Assembly: GCF_001702265.1 (NCBI RefSeq)
Contig: NZ_MAUE01000026.1
Coordinates: forward strand, 62,001 to 126,000
Origin: Pseudomonas aylmerensis
GTDB taxonomy: Bacteria; Pseudomonadota; Gammaproteobacteria; Pseudomonadales; Pseudomonadaceae
Direction of reading: 5' to 3'
Length of the DNA stretch: 64,000 bases
Part shown: positions 1 through 8,578 of the stretch, piece by piece
Layout: each line of letters begins with the position of its first letter
How positions within the stretch are numbered: position 1 is the stretch's first letter
Notes under the pieces: generated by a model
Database searches by the model: none
What the model saw: only the letters and a program-made list of their open reading frames with translations
What the model was told of the DNA's origin: nothing
Translations under genes and position numbers: made by a program

Positions 1-1023
1 CTGCGACAGCGAACTCAAGAGGGTGAAGGCCCGTTGTTGCGTGGCATCGAACGTGGGGTCATAGAGTAAATAGCCCAGGCCACGGTCTCTCGCGGCATCT
101 GCAGCGCTGATGACCAAGCGCAGCCAGTCCTGCTCGTCGTTGCCGTTAATCGGCAGGATGCCAATGCCGACGTGCATCAGTATAGGAATACCGTGGCAAT
201 CGACGGCCGTTTTGAAGCTCTCGATAATCCGCGGGCTGATGACCTCTCGATCAACCCTGCCCGCGATCAGGAAGCCAAAACGCGTCGGGCTGATTTTATA
301 CAGCAGGCACTCCGGCGGCAGGAGGGCGTGCAAGCGCTGTTTTATCGCAAGGATAAGGTCCTGCGCAAAGCTGTAGCCCAAGGCCTTGACCACATCGTTG
401 AGAAACTTGGGGGAGGTGACATCCACCGCGTAAATCCTGATCGCGCCCTCGCGGGTGAGCGTCTCACGGATATCCTCTTCGAACCGCAAGCGGTTGAACA
501 GGCCGGTCGGCTGGTCAATGTAATTCCTGGAGCGTACACCCATGATCCGCATCATCACGAGTTCGGCCAGGTGGTTGAGCATCGCCGCGTCTTGCGCACT
601 CATCGGCGCACGCGCAACGGTATCGATAAAGCACAGGCTGCCCAGCGATAAGCCATCGTCGGTCAACAGCGGGGCGCTGGCGTAATAGCGGATAAACGGT
701 GCGCCCGTCACCAGGATATTGGCTTTGAAGCGCGGGTCGCTGCGTGCATCCAGGATTTCCAGGGGCTGATTGTCCAGCAGCGAGTAGGCACAGAACGAGG
801 CACTTCTCGGTGTGGAACACTCCTCGATACCGATGCGTGCCTTGAACCATTGTTCGTGCTTATCGACGATGGAGATCAGCGCGATCGGCGCGTTGAAGTA
901 CTCACTGGTCATTGCCACGATTTTATTGAAAACGGGATCTTCTTGAGTGTCCCGGGCGCACAGCTGCGCCACGCGTTCCAAGCGCTTTGACTCTGTCTGG
1001 GGAAGGGGGGCGCCGTCGTCCAT
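1..1023 (-). CDS. GAF-GGDEF signalling protein, partial (3' end outside window)
   Basis: The minus-strand frame is open from an ATG at 1023 to base 1 (341 codons, no stop), so the C-terminus lies beyond the left edge. Residues ~20-170 read as a GAF sensor domain (PLLTDDGLSLGSLCFID is typical). From ~185 a GGDEF domain begins, with DQPTGLFNRLRF matching the family's DxLTGLxNR start. The catalytic GGDEF position reads roughly SPTRF, so diguanylate cyclase activity is probably lost. Such degenerate domains often precede a phosphodiesterase EAL domain, which would lie outside the window (inference). It is divergent from the hybrid kinase at 1243, with 219 bp between them. Confidence 0.85.
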   Translation of the reverse strand, partial: MDDGAPLPQTESKRLERVAQLCARDTQEDPVFNKIVAMTSEYFNAPIALISIVDKHEQWFKARIGIEECSTPRSASFCAYSLLDNQPLEILDARSDPRFKANILVTGAPFIRYYASAPLLTDDGLSLGSLCFIDTVARAPMSAQDAAMLNHLAELVMMRIMGVRSRNYIDQPTGLFNRLRFEEDIRETLTREGAIRIYAVDVTSPKFLNDVVKALGYSFAQDLILAIKQRLHALLPPECLLYKISPTRFGFLIAGRVDREVISPRIIESFKTAVDCHGIPILMHVGIGILPINGNDEQDWLRLVISAADAARDRGLGYLLYDPTFDATQQRAFTLLSSLSQ

Positions 1024-1191
1024 GATAAAGCTCCGTTTAACCATCATCTTCAGGGACGATATCAAATTCGGACGGTGGGTTTCGACTCGAGTTGACCATC
1101 GGCGTGCTCAGCCCGTTGCGCCAATGCGGTGGGCACAGCCCTCGAGGTTTTTCTGCAGGACCCAGATTAAGCTGGTTCGCGCAGCCGATTA

Positions 1192-1214
1192 TTCGACATA
1201 CTGATCAGGTCGAA
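1192..1214. promoter_or_regulatory. Nested inverted repeat upstream of the hybrid kinase
   Basis: TTCGAC (1192-1197) and GTCGAA (1209-1214) are perfect inverted arms. Between them lies the palindrome CTGATCAG (1201-1208). The element sits 28 bp before the kinase start, in the divergent intergenic region 1024-1242. It could be an operator or a leader hairpin; no binding protein can be named. I see nothing else in that gap. Confidence 0.35.
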
Positions 1215-1242
1215 ACCCTCATTTTTCTTCGAGGCTACCCTG

Positions 1243-3192
1243 ATGCCATCCGCGCCTGCCAATCAGCCCAACCACCCGGAAGACCGTTATCGGTTGCTCG
1301 TGGAAGCCGTGGTGGACTACGCCATCTACATGCTTGATACGAATGGGCTGATTCGTAGCTGGAACTCGGGCGCCAAGCGGATCAAGCAGTACGACCAGAG
1401 CGAAGTGCTGGGTAAGCACTTCTCGTTGTTCTACACGCCGGAGGACCTGGCATCCGACCTGCCCGGCCGGGCGCTGAAGAGCGCGGATGAGTCAGGCCGC
1501 TTTGAAGGCGAAGGGTGGCGAGTCAGGAAAGACGGCACGCGCCTGTGGGCCCTGGTGATCATCGACCCGATACGCGCAGAGGATGGCTCGCTGATCGGCT
1601 TCGCAAAAGTCACGCGCGACCTGACTGAACGCCGGGCGGCAGAGCAGGCACTGCGCCAGAGCGAGCAGCAGTTCAGTCTGCTCGTGCAAGGCGTCACCGA
1701 CTACGCCCTCTATATGCTGGACCCCAACGGCATCATCACCACCTGGAACGCTGGCGCCCAGCGCATCAAAGGGTATGAGCCTGCCGAAGTGATCGGCAGG
1801 CATTATTCAATGTTTTTCCAGGCGGATGATGTCGCCAATCATGTGCCTCAGCGTGCCCTGGCCACGGTCGTCAGTGAGGGGCGATACGAAGGGCAGGGCT
1901 GGCGCGTGCGCAAGGACGGTACGCGGTTCCTGGTCCATGTGGTGATCGACCCGATCAGAAACGAGCAGGGGGAGCTGATCGGCTACGCGAAAATCACCCG
2001 CGACGTGACCGAAAGCGTGCAGGCGCAACAGGAGATCAAGGAGACCAGGGAAGCGTTGTTCCAGGCGCAGAAAATGGAGTCCCTGGGTCAACTGACCGGC
2101 GGGATCGCGCATGACTTCAACAATCTGCTGATGGTTATCCTCGGCAGCCTGGAGCTGGCCAGGAAGCGCGTGCCACAGGATTCAAAAGTCCAGTCATTGC
2201 TCAATAACGCCATCTCGGGCGCTCAACGCGGCGCGACGCTTACCCAGCGTATGCTCGCGTTTGCCCGTCGTCAGGAGCTTGATCCGCAGCCTGTGGATGT
2301 GGGCGGCCTGATCAGAAACATGTCCGATCTCCTGTGCCGCATGCTCGGCGCCGGCATTCGCGTCGACACTCAGTTCCCGCTGGTCCTTCGCCCTGTGCTG
2401 GTCGACATGAGCCAACTGGAAATGGCCGTGATGAACCTGGTCATCAACGCCCGGGATGCCATGGGCGGCGAGGGGCGGATTCTGATCTCGGCAAGGGAGG
2501 ATTCGTTTCCCGGCAGCCCGCCCGGTTCCGACCGGCTGATTTGCATCGCTGTCATCGACACCGGGCCGGGGATGAGTGAGGCGACCCTGCAGCGTGCGAT
2601 GGAGCCATTCTTCACCACCAAAGGCGCGGGCAAAGGCACAGGGCTGGGGCTGTCGATGGTGCATGGCCTGGCGGCGCAATCCAAGGGCCGCTTTGTGCTC
2701 AAGAGTGTGGTGGGCGAGGGCACGCGTGCCGAACTTTGGTTGCCGGTTGCCGAGGTGCACAGCTCGCCGCAGGCCACTGAACCGGTATCAACCCAAAGCC
2801 CGCCTGACACATTCCACGTGCAACCCCTCGATATCCTGCTGGTGGATGACGACCCGCTGGTGCTGATCAGCACCGGCGCGATGCTTGAAGACCTCGGGCA
2901 TCGCGTCACGCCGGCGGCGGGAGGGCAGGCTGCGTTGGCGTGCCTGACGCAGGGAGAGCGCTTCGACCTGGTCATCACCGACATGGCGATGCCGGAGATG
3001 AACGGGGTCGAGCTCGCCAACACCCTCGAGCAGCTGTTTCCGGCGCTGCCGATCATCCTTTCGTCCGGCTTCGCAGAGGTGGCAGTGGACCTCAAAAGCG
3101 CGTTGACGCGTTTGCCCAAGCCGTTTGATCAGTCCGCATTGGCCAGGGTTATCGCTGACATGCTGCGGGCCCGGAATGAGCCGCCTTGTTGA
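1243..3192 (+). CDS. Hybrid sensor histidine kinase (PAS-PAS-HisKA-HATPase-REC)
   Basis: A 649-residue cytoplasmic hybrid kinase with no membrane segments. Two tandem, similar PAS domains lie at ~20-130 and ~145-255; both contain a GWRVRKDGTR motif. A HisKA domain follows, with the phospho-acceptor H290 in GGIAHDFNNLL. The ATPase domain has DTGPGM and the G2 box GKGTGLGLSM. The C-terminal receiver domain (~525-645) has the acidic pair in LLVDDDP and phospho-acceptor D580 in VITDMAMPEMNG. Start ATG 1243 follows a GAGG. No response regulator is encoded nearby. The internal receiver suggests a phosphorelay to an unlinked partner. The two PAS domains suggest internal duplication; the signal is unknown. 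Confidence 0.92.
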   Translation: MPSAPANQPNHPEDRYRLLVEAVVDYAIYMLDTNGLIRSWNSGAKRIKQYDQSEVLGKHFSLFYTPEDLASDLPGRALKSADESGRFEGEGWRVRKDGTRLWALVIIDPIRAEDGSLIGFAKVTRDLTERRAAEQALRQSEQQFSLLVQGVTDYALYMLDPNGIITTWNAGAQRIKGYEPAEVIGRHYSMFFQADDVANHVPQRALATVVSEGRYEGQGWRVRKDGTRFLVHVVIDPIRNEQGELIGYAKITRDVTESVQAQQEIKETREALFQAQKMESLGQLTGGIAHDFNNLLMVILGSLELARKRVPQDSKVQSLLNNAISGAQRGATLTQRMLAFARRQELDPQPVDVGGLIRNMSDLLCRMLGAGIRVDTQFPLVLRPVLVDMSQLEMAVMNLVINARDAMGGEGRILISAREDSFPGSPPGSDRLICIAVIDTGPGMSEATLQRAMEPFFTTKGAGKGTGLGLSMVHGLAAQSKGRFVLKSVVGEGTRAELWLPVAEVHSSPQATEPVSTQSPPDTFHVQPLDILLVDDDPLVLISTGAMLEDLGHRVTPAAGGQAALACLTQGERFDLVITDMAMPEMNGVELANTLEQLFPALPIILSSGFAEVAVDLKSALTRLPKPFDQSALARVIADMLRARNEPPC

Positions 3193-3301
3193 GCCTCACC
3201 GCCGCGTCCCGGGGGACCCTGAGGAGCCTCTGCCGCAGCGGCCGTGATCGCAGTATTCTGTGTGCTCAACCCTCGGCGTTTGATTCTGCGAGCAGTTACT
3301 C

Positions 3302-4813
3302 TTGAAGCGTAAAGCCTTGTTTATCGGGGTGGACATGGGCACCTCCAGCACCCGTGTCGGCGTCATTGACGAAAGCGGTCGAAGACGGGGCGCTGCCAGC
3401 CGTCCGGCGCGTTTGTCCAACCCCGCGCCTCGGGTCTACGGGCAGTGCCCGGACGAAATGTACGCCTCGGTCATGCTCGCCATCGCCGACGTACTGGCCC
3501 AGCCCTCCATCAATGCGCGTGATGTGTGTGGTATTGCGATATGCGGACAAATGGCTGGCATCTCGACGATCGGCCGTCACTGGGAAGCGACCACGCCGTA
3601 TGACTCATGGCTGGACATGCGGTGTGCCAGCCAGGTGCAGCGACTCAAGCCCTACGAGCAACAGATCATCGAGCGCTCGGGCGGCCCGGTGAGTGCCACT
3701 CATGCGGCGAAGTGGCTGTATTGGCGCGATGAGCAGCCCCAGGTGTATCGACGGGTCAGCAAGCTCATCATGCCCGCGGCCTATGTGGCTGGACGCATGG
3801 CCGCGCTGGAGGCCGACGCGGCCTTCATGGATGACACTTACCTGGGTTTCAACAGCTTTGCCGACAGCCGCACGCTGCAATGGATTACCTCGTTGATCGA
3901 TGAGTTTCACCTTGACGCCGAACGGTTGCCCCAACTGGTGAGGCCCTGGGACCGGATTGGCGCGGTGTGCGCACGCGCGGCGCGTGACTGCGGATTGCCG
4001 GTCGGCACGCCGATTTTCGCCGGGTGCGCCGACATCGCGGCCTCCCTGCTCGGGACCGGCGCGTTCGCCAGTGGGCAACTCTTCGATATAGCCGGTACGG
4101 GAGCCGTGCTCGCGACCTTGCTCGACACCTTTGCCGTGGACGCGCAACACAAGACCCTGTCGACGTTCCGGCATTGCGTTCCCGGCATGTACTACTCGAT
4201 GGCGTATGTGGGTGGCGCTGGCCTGACGCTCAAGGGGTTTGGCCTCACGCCGGACGAATGCCTGCAACTGGAGGCCAGGGCGGCGGCACTGTGTGCCCGC
4301 AACAAGCTGTTGTACCTGCCTCATTGTGGCGGGCGGCATGCCCCCTTCGATGCGTCGCTGTCGGGGGCGTTTGTCGGCCTTGACTGGTCGCATGACCGCA
4401 CCGACCAATACCGGGCGATGCTCGAGTCGATCGCTTATGAATATGCGCAGTTTCTGCGCTGCATGCGGGACATCGACAACGTCGCAGGGTTGGGTGGGGT
4501 GATCAGCCTGGGAGGCGGTGCCAACAGCCCGGTGTTCCGCCAGATCAAGGCCGACGTATTGGGTTTGCCTTATCACAAGCTGCCCAGCGCCGAATACGGC
4601 GTGTTGGGCGCGGCGATGCTCGCGGGTCATGGTGCCGGGGTCTTTGCCGACTTGCAGCAGACCGCCACGGATTGGCGTGCGCCGGTGCAAAGCGTCGCGC
4701 TGCCCGACCCGTCGCGCAGCGCCTTTTATGAGGGCATGCACCGCGCCTACGAAAGACTGGCGGGTGCGCTCAAGCCGGTTCTGGACGACCTGCAGGCTGT
4801 GCCGCTTGGTTGA
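3302..4813 (+). CDS. FGGY-family carbohydrate kinase
   Basis: A 503-residue sugar kinase predicted to phosphorylate a ketose or polyol with ATP in the cytoplasm. The N-terminal phosphate-binding loop is VDMGTSSTR, GQMAG and DSWLDMR belong to domain I, the catalytic Asp lies in GCADIAA, and the C-terminal signature region is SLGGGANSPVFRQIKADV. Length is normal for xylulokinase/ribulokinase relatives. The start is TTG at 3302; no earlier ATG fits. It lies beside the LysR gene and upstream of a CUT2 importer and split transketolase, so it probably supplies the phosphoketose used by cluster 1 (inference). Its last 44 bp overlap the convergent LysR gene. Exact substrate unknown; xylulose, ribulose, erythrulose or apulose are all possible by family. 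Confidence 0.88.
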   Translation: MKRKALFIGVDMGTSSTRVGVIDESGRRRGAASRPARLSNPAPRVYGQCPDEMYASVMLAIADVLAQPSINARDVCGIAICGQMAGISTIGRHWEATTPYDSWLDMRCASQVQRLKPYEQQIIERSGGPVSATHAAKWLYWRDEQPQVYRRVSKLIMPAAYVAGRMAALEADAAFMDDTYLGFNSFADSRTLQWITSLIDEFHLDAERLPQLVRPWDRIGAVCARAARDCGLPVGTPIFAGCADIAASLLGTGAFASGQLFDIAGTGAVLATLLDTFAVDAQHKTLSTFRHCVPGMYYSMAYVGGAGLTLKGFGLTPDECLQLEARAAALCARNKLLYLPHCGGRHAPFDASLSGAFVGLDWSHDRTDQYRAMLESIAYEYAQFLRCMRDIDNVAGLGGVISLGGGANSPVFRQIKADVLGLPYHKLPSAEYGVLGAAMLAGHGAGVFADLQQTATDWRAPVQSVALPDPSRSAFYEGMHRAYERLAGALKPVLDDLQAVPLG

Positions 4814-5732
4814 GTGCCAGGACGTGCCGGGCCGGCATGTCGAGATGCTTGAAGTACTGCACGGCGAACTCCACGAACGACTTGACCCGCTGCGGCAATT
4901 TCTTCCCGCCTTCGGTGAGCAGGTGAAAGCCGGCCGTTGGGCATTGATAGTCTTCCAGCAACGGGATCAGGCGTTTCGCCTGGATATCGTCGGCGACTTC
5001 CCAGACTGACTTCCAGATAATCCCCAGGCCCTGGATCGCCCACTGGCGCAGGGTAAAACCGTCGTTGGCGAGGCGGTTGCCCTTGACCTGGATGGTGGTC
5101 GAGACCCCGTCCTTGATGAATTTCCAGCGATCCAGTGCAAAGTCCGCGCGCAGTTGCACCAGGCAATTGTGCTGGTGCAAGTCCTCCGGCGTCAGCGGGG
5201 CGCCGTAGCGGTGGAGGTACTCGGGCGCGCAGCAAATCATCGGCCGATCGACACCCAGCGAACGCGCGATCAATGAGCTGTCCGGGAGGTCGCCGAAGCG
5301 GATCGCAATGTCTGAACCGGACTCGACAAAGTCCAGGATCCGGTCGGTGAAAAACAGGCGAACGCTGACATGCGGATTGTCGCGCAGGAAGGCATCCACC
5401 AGTTGGCTGACCCATTGGCGACCCAGGTCCGTGGGGCAGGTCAGGCCGATGGTACCCAGCAGGTCGCTGTGACCGTTCTTGATGATGTTGTCCAGGGCAT
5501 CGACGTCTTCGAGAATCTTCAGCGCGTTCTCAAAAAGCAACTGACCCTCAGCGGTCGGGCTCAAGCTGCGTGTATTGCGCTTGAGCAGGCGCAGGCCATA
5601 AAACTCTTCCATTGCCTTCAGCCGTCCGCTCATGGCCGCGGGCGACAGGCCCATCTGCCGCCCGGCGGTAGACAGTGAGCCTGTCTGCACGACCAGCCGA
5701 AACAATCGCATGTCCTGTAGTCGATCCACCAT
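4770..5732 (-). CDS. LysR-family regulator, divergent from cluster 1 operon
   Basis: A 320-residue LTTR. The N-terminal winged helix reads DMRLFRLVVQTGSLSTAGRQ then SPAAMSGRLKAMEEFYG, followed by the substrate-binding domain with FVESGSDIAIRFGDLPDSS, typical of the CrgA-like branch. It is transcribed away from the flavin-reductase operon (start 6019) across a 286-bp AT-rich gap, the usual position of an autoregulated LTTR controlling the neighbouring operon. It ends inside the convergent FGGY kinase gene. The co-inducer is probably a cluster 1 substrate or intermediate (inference). Confidence 0.92.
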   Translation of the reverse strand: MVDRLQDMRLFRLVVQTGSLSTAGRQMGLSPAAMSGRLKAMEEFYGLRLLKRNTRSLSPTAEGQLLFENALKILEDVDALDNIIKNGHSDLLGTIGLTCPTDLGRQWVSQLVDAFLRDNPHVSVRLFFTDRILDFVESGSDIAIRFGDLPDSSLIARSLGVDRPMICCAPEYLHRYGAPLTPEDLHQHNCLVQLRADFALDRWKFIKDGVSTTIQVKGNRLANDGFTLRQWAIQGLGIIWKSVWEVADDIQAKRLIPLLEDYQCPTAGFHLLTEGGKKLPQRVKSFVEFAVQYFKHLDMPARHVLALNQAAQPAGRPEPA

Positions 5733-5790
5733 GATGATTCATCTCACGAGGCTGTTTTCTAATTGTTCGCAAAGTATTAAACGATTCTTC

Positions 5791-5807
5791 AGCTAATTCC
5801 ATTAGTT
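5791..5807. promoter_or_regulatory. Candidate LysR operator in the divergent region
   Basis: CTAAT-TCC-ATTAG is a perfect 5-bp inverted repeat with a 3-bp centre (5793-5805), extended by one more A/T pair. It lies 59 bp upstream of the LysR start, in the region shared with the flavin-reductase operon. Size and AT-rich dyad fit an LTTR site, but no second copy was found. The rest of 5733-6018 is AT-rich; no gene is seen in it. Confidence 0.4.
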
Positions 5808-6018
5808 AAGTAAGTCGTGAGCGCAGTTGCGCCGGCGCGAAGGCTTTGCCATGGGCATTTCAGGGGATATGTGAACGTGATTCAAATGTCTTTGTTGTTG
5901 GCTTCATCTTACGCGGTCGGTGAAAAGTCAATTTTTTAAAAGTGAATAGAAAAATAGGGAAGATTGCGAATAATGAATACCGAGCGTGTGAGTCACTACA
6001 CAATAAGAGGGTTTCAAG

Positions 6019-6534
6019 ATGCGTGTTAATTATCAGGAGGCTGCCCCTTCGATCGACCTGGCCGGCCCATTCAAAACCGCGATGGGACGCTTTGCCTCGT
6101 CCTTGACCCTGATCACCACACTCGACGATGAGGGCCGGCCCCACGGCCTGGCCGCCACCGCGTTTTCCTCGGTGTCGATGGACCCGGCTTCGGCCCTGAT
6201 CTGCATCAACCGCACTGCCAGCGCTTCACCGGTGATCAAGCGATCCGGGCTGTTCTGCGTGAACATGCTGCAAAGCCAGCATGAGCCGATCTGCAGGATC
6301 TTCAGCCAGCCCGACCTGCGCGAACGACGTTTTGTAGAGGGTCAATGGCGCACGGGAGCACAGGGTATCCGGTACCTGGCCGACGCCCAGGCGGCGATTT
6401 TCTGCGAAGTGGTGCAAACCCTGGAGCACGGGACGCACACCGTGTTTATCGGCAATGTCCTGGAGGTTATCACCCAGCCACTCGACGACCCACTGTTGTA
6501 CATGGGTGGGCGGTACCGTCAGTTGCAAGACTGA
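6019..6534 (+). CDS. Flavin reductase-like protein (FMN-binding split barrel)
   Basis: A 171-residue protein of the HpaC/DszD type, which uses NAD(P)H to give free reduced FMN or FAD. The opening AMGRFASSLTLITTLDDEG, the GLAATAFSSVSMDPA segment and the terminal YMGGRYRQL match the family, and the length is typical. Start ATG 6019 follows AGAGGG. It is the first gene of the cluster 1 operon. A luciferase-like flavin-dependent oxidoreductase lies five genes downstream (11072), so this is its likely reductase component. The pairing is inferred from the operon. Confidence 0.88.
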   Translation: MRVNYQEAAPSIDLAGPFKTAMGRFASSLTLITTLDDEGRPHGLAATAFSSVSMDPASALICINRTASASPVIKRSGLFCVNMLQSQHEPICRIFSQPDLRERRFVEGQWRTGAQGIRYLADAQAAIFCEVVQTLEHGTHTVFIGNVLEVITQPLDDPLLYMGGRYRQLQD

Positions 6535-6585
6535 TTCGTTAGTTGCGCAGTGCTCGTTCTTATAACAATTAAATAATAAGTGGAT

Positions 6586-7578
6586 ATGGGTATGAACAAT
6601 CAGTTGTTGGGCAAGTTCAGACTGGCCGGATCGCTTCCAAAGTGGGTCGGCCTGGACACCAGTGTCGCCGGCCCGTTGATCGGTCTATTGCTGTTGTGTG
6701 TTGTATTGACGGTATCGACGCATAGTTTCCTGACCGTGAGCAACTTGCTCAATGTACTCGATCAGGTCACGGTCCTCGGCATCATGGCATTGGGCATGAC
6801 CCTGGTCATCCTGATTGGCGGCATCGACCTGTCGGTAGGCGCCGTACTGGCCGTGGCAATCATGGCCATGAGTTGGCTCGGTCAGGTAGTCGGGCTGCCC
6901 ATGTGGGTCGCCATGCTCGGTGCCATTCTCGTCGGGGCGGCGTGTGGTTCGACCACTGCGTTGCTGGTGGTCAAGGCCGGCTTGCCGTCGTTCATTGCCA
7001 CGCTGGCAATGATGTCGGTGGCGCGAGGCCTCGCTTACATGGTCACCGATGGCGCGCAAATCAGCGGCTTCCCGGAGTGGTTCAGCAACCTTTCGGTGAT
7101 TCGCTACGCTGGCGTGCTGTCACTGACGGTCGGGTGCTTCGTGGTACTCGCACTGCTGTTCTGGTTTGTCCTCAGGTTCACCGTTGCGGGGCGCAGCCTG
7201 TACGCCATCGGCGGCAGCAGCAAAGTCGCCAAGCTCGCCGGAATCCGGGTCAAGGCCTACACCAGCGCGGTGTACATCATCTCCGGAGTCTGTGCAGCCC
7301 TGGGCGGCATCATCATGACTTCCCGGCTGGACACCGCCGGGGCCGGCGCGGGCGTGGGCTATGAGCTGGACGTGATCGCTGCCGTCGTCATCGGTGGCGG
7401 CAGCCTCAAGGGCGGTGCCGGCAGCGTGGTCGGCACTCTCATCGGTGTACTGATCATCGGCGTTTTACGCAATGGCTTGAACCTGGCCGGCATTTCACCC
7501 TTCGTCCAGCAAGTGGTCATCGGCGCCGTTATCGCGTTTGCCGTGATGCTTGACCTGCTCAAGCGCAACCCTGACTGA
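6586..7578 (+). CDS. CUT2 (ribose-type) ABC transporter permease
   Basis: A RbsC-like inner-membrane permease of about 330 residues with 8-10 hydrophobic segments. Family motifs are LNVLDQVTVLGIMALGMT, GGIDLSVGAVLA near the first third, and the C-terminal VIGGGSLKGGAGSVVGTLIG. It forms the sugar channel with the binding protein (7609) and ATPase (8579). Start choice is uncertain among GTG 6580, ATG 6586 and ATG 6592, which are all in frame with weak ribosome sites. The order permease, binding protein, ATPase is a less usual arrangement for rbs-type operons. Confidence 0.92.
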   Translation: MGMNNQLLGKFRLAGSLPKWVGLDTSVAGPLIGLLLLCVVLTVSTHSFLTVSNLLNVLDQVTVLGIMALGMTLVILIGGIDLSVGAVLAVAIMAMSWLGQVVGLPMWVAMLGAILVGAACGSTTALLVVKAGLPSFIATLAMMSVARGLAYMVTDGAQISGFPEWFSNLSVIRYAGVLSLTVGCFVVLALLFWFVLRFTVAGRSLYAIGGSSKVAKLAGIRVKAYTSAVYIISGVCAALGGIIMTSRLDTAGAGAGVGYELDVIAAVVIGGGSLKGGAGSVVGTLIGVLIIGVLRNGLNLAGISPFVQQVVIGAVIAFAVMLDLLKRNPD

Positions 7579-7608
7579 TCCCAAGCCCAAATAATAAGGA
7601 TAAAAACC

Positions 7609-8556
7609 ATGAAGCTTTCAGCGTTTCCAGTGCGTGCTCTCGCGCTTCTGCTTGGCTGCCTGATGTGGATCAGTGCGCACGCCCAGTCCAAGCCCGTGGG
7701 TGAAATCACCGTCGGCATGTCGATCCCGAGCCTGCAATGGGTGTTCTACCTGATGGTACGTGACGGCGTGACACAGCAAGCCAACGCACTCGGGATCAAG
7801 AATGTGCTGGTGGCAGACGCTCAGGCTGATCCGGCGCGGCAGGTCAGCCAGATCCAGGACATGCTCAGCAAAGGCATCGATGTGCTGCTCTATACCGCCA
7901 CCGGCAGTGCGGCCTCGGCGGTGCCGGTACGCCTGGCGCGGCAGCAGGGTGTGCCCGTGATTTGCATCGACAACTTCCCGAAAAATGTCGAATGCGACGC
8001 GTACATCGCGACCGATAACCTCGCGGCGGCGGGGGAGTTGGCTCGGCAAATGATCAAGCTGACCGGTGGGACGGCTGAAATCGGCCTGCTGCAGGGCACC
8101 TTGGGCGACTCCACTGAAGTGGCCCGGGCCCAGGGCCTGGACGCGGTGTTGAAAGACGCGCCGGGGATGAAGATCGTCGACCGCAAGCCCACCGACTGGC
8201 TGCAGGACAACGGCTTCAAAGTCGCCCAAGACATGTTGCAGAAAAATCCCGGGATCAATGTGTTCATCGGCCGTTCGGATGCACCGGCGCTGGGGGCGGC
8301 ACAAGCCGTCAAGGTCGCCAATATCGATCACAAGGTCTGGGTGTTCGGGTACGACGGTTTGCCCTCGGCCCTGGAGGCGATTCGCGACGGCAAGATGGAC
8401 ATGACCATCACCCAGCAGGCGGTGGAAATGGGCCGCACGGCGCTGCGTACCGCGCTCGACCTGCAACAGGGCAAGCCGGTGGCCAAGACGCAGTTGCTAC
8501 CGGCCTTTGTCACCACCCGCGACAACGTGGCGACGTTCCTTGAGCAGCACCCGTGA
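7609..8556 (+). CDS. Periplasmic sugar-binding protein of cluster 1 importer
   Basis: A 315-residue type I periplasmic binding protein (Peripla_BP_4, RbsB-like). Residues 1-26 form a signal peptide ending in SAHAQ. The mature protein begins with KPVGEITVGMSIPSLQW, and the hinge-domain motifs are DMLSKGIDVLLYTATG and VFGYDGLPSALEAI. It captures the substrate in the periplasm for the permease at 6586. A good AAGGA ribosome site precedes ATG 7609. The family covers monosaccharides, polyols and cyclitols; the ligand cannot be read from sequence. Confidence 0.9.
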   Translation: MKLSAFPVRALALLLGCLMWISAHAQSKPVGEITVGMSIPSLQWVFYLMVRDGVTQQANALGIKNVLVADAQADPARQVSQIQDMLSKGIDVLLYTATGSAASAVPVRLARQQGVPVICIDNFPKNVECDAYIATDNLAAAGELARQMIKLTGGTAEIGLLQGTLGDSTEVARAQGLDAVLKDAPGMKIVDRKPTDWLQDNGFKVAQDMLQKNPGINVFIGRSDAPALGAAQAVKVANIDHKVWVFGYDGLPSALEAIRDGKMDMTITQQAVEMGRTALRTALDLQQGKPVAKTQLLPAFVTTRDNVATFLEQHP

Positions 8557-8578
8557 ACCGGATCCAGGAGGGCACGTC

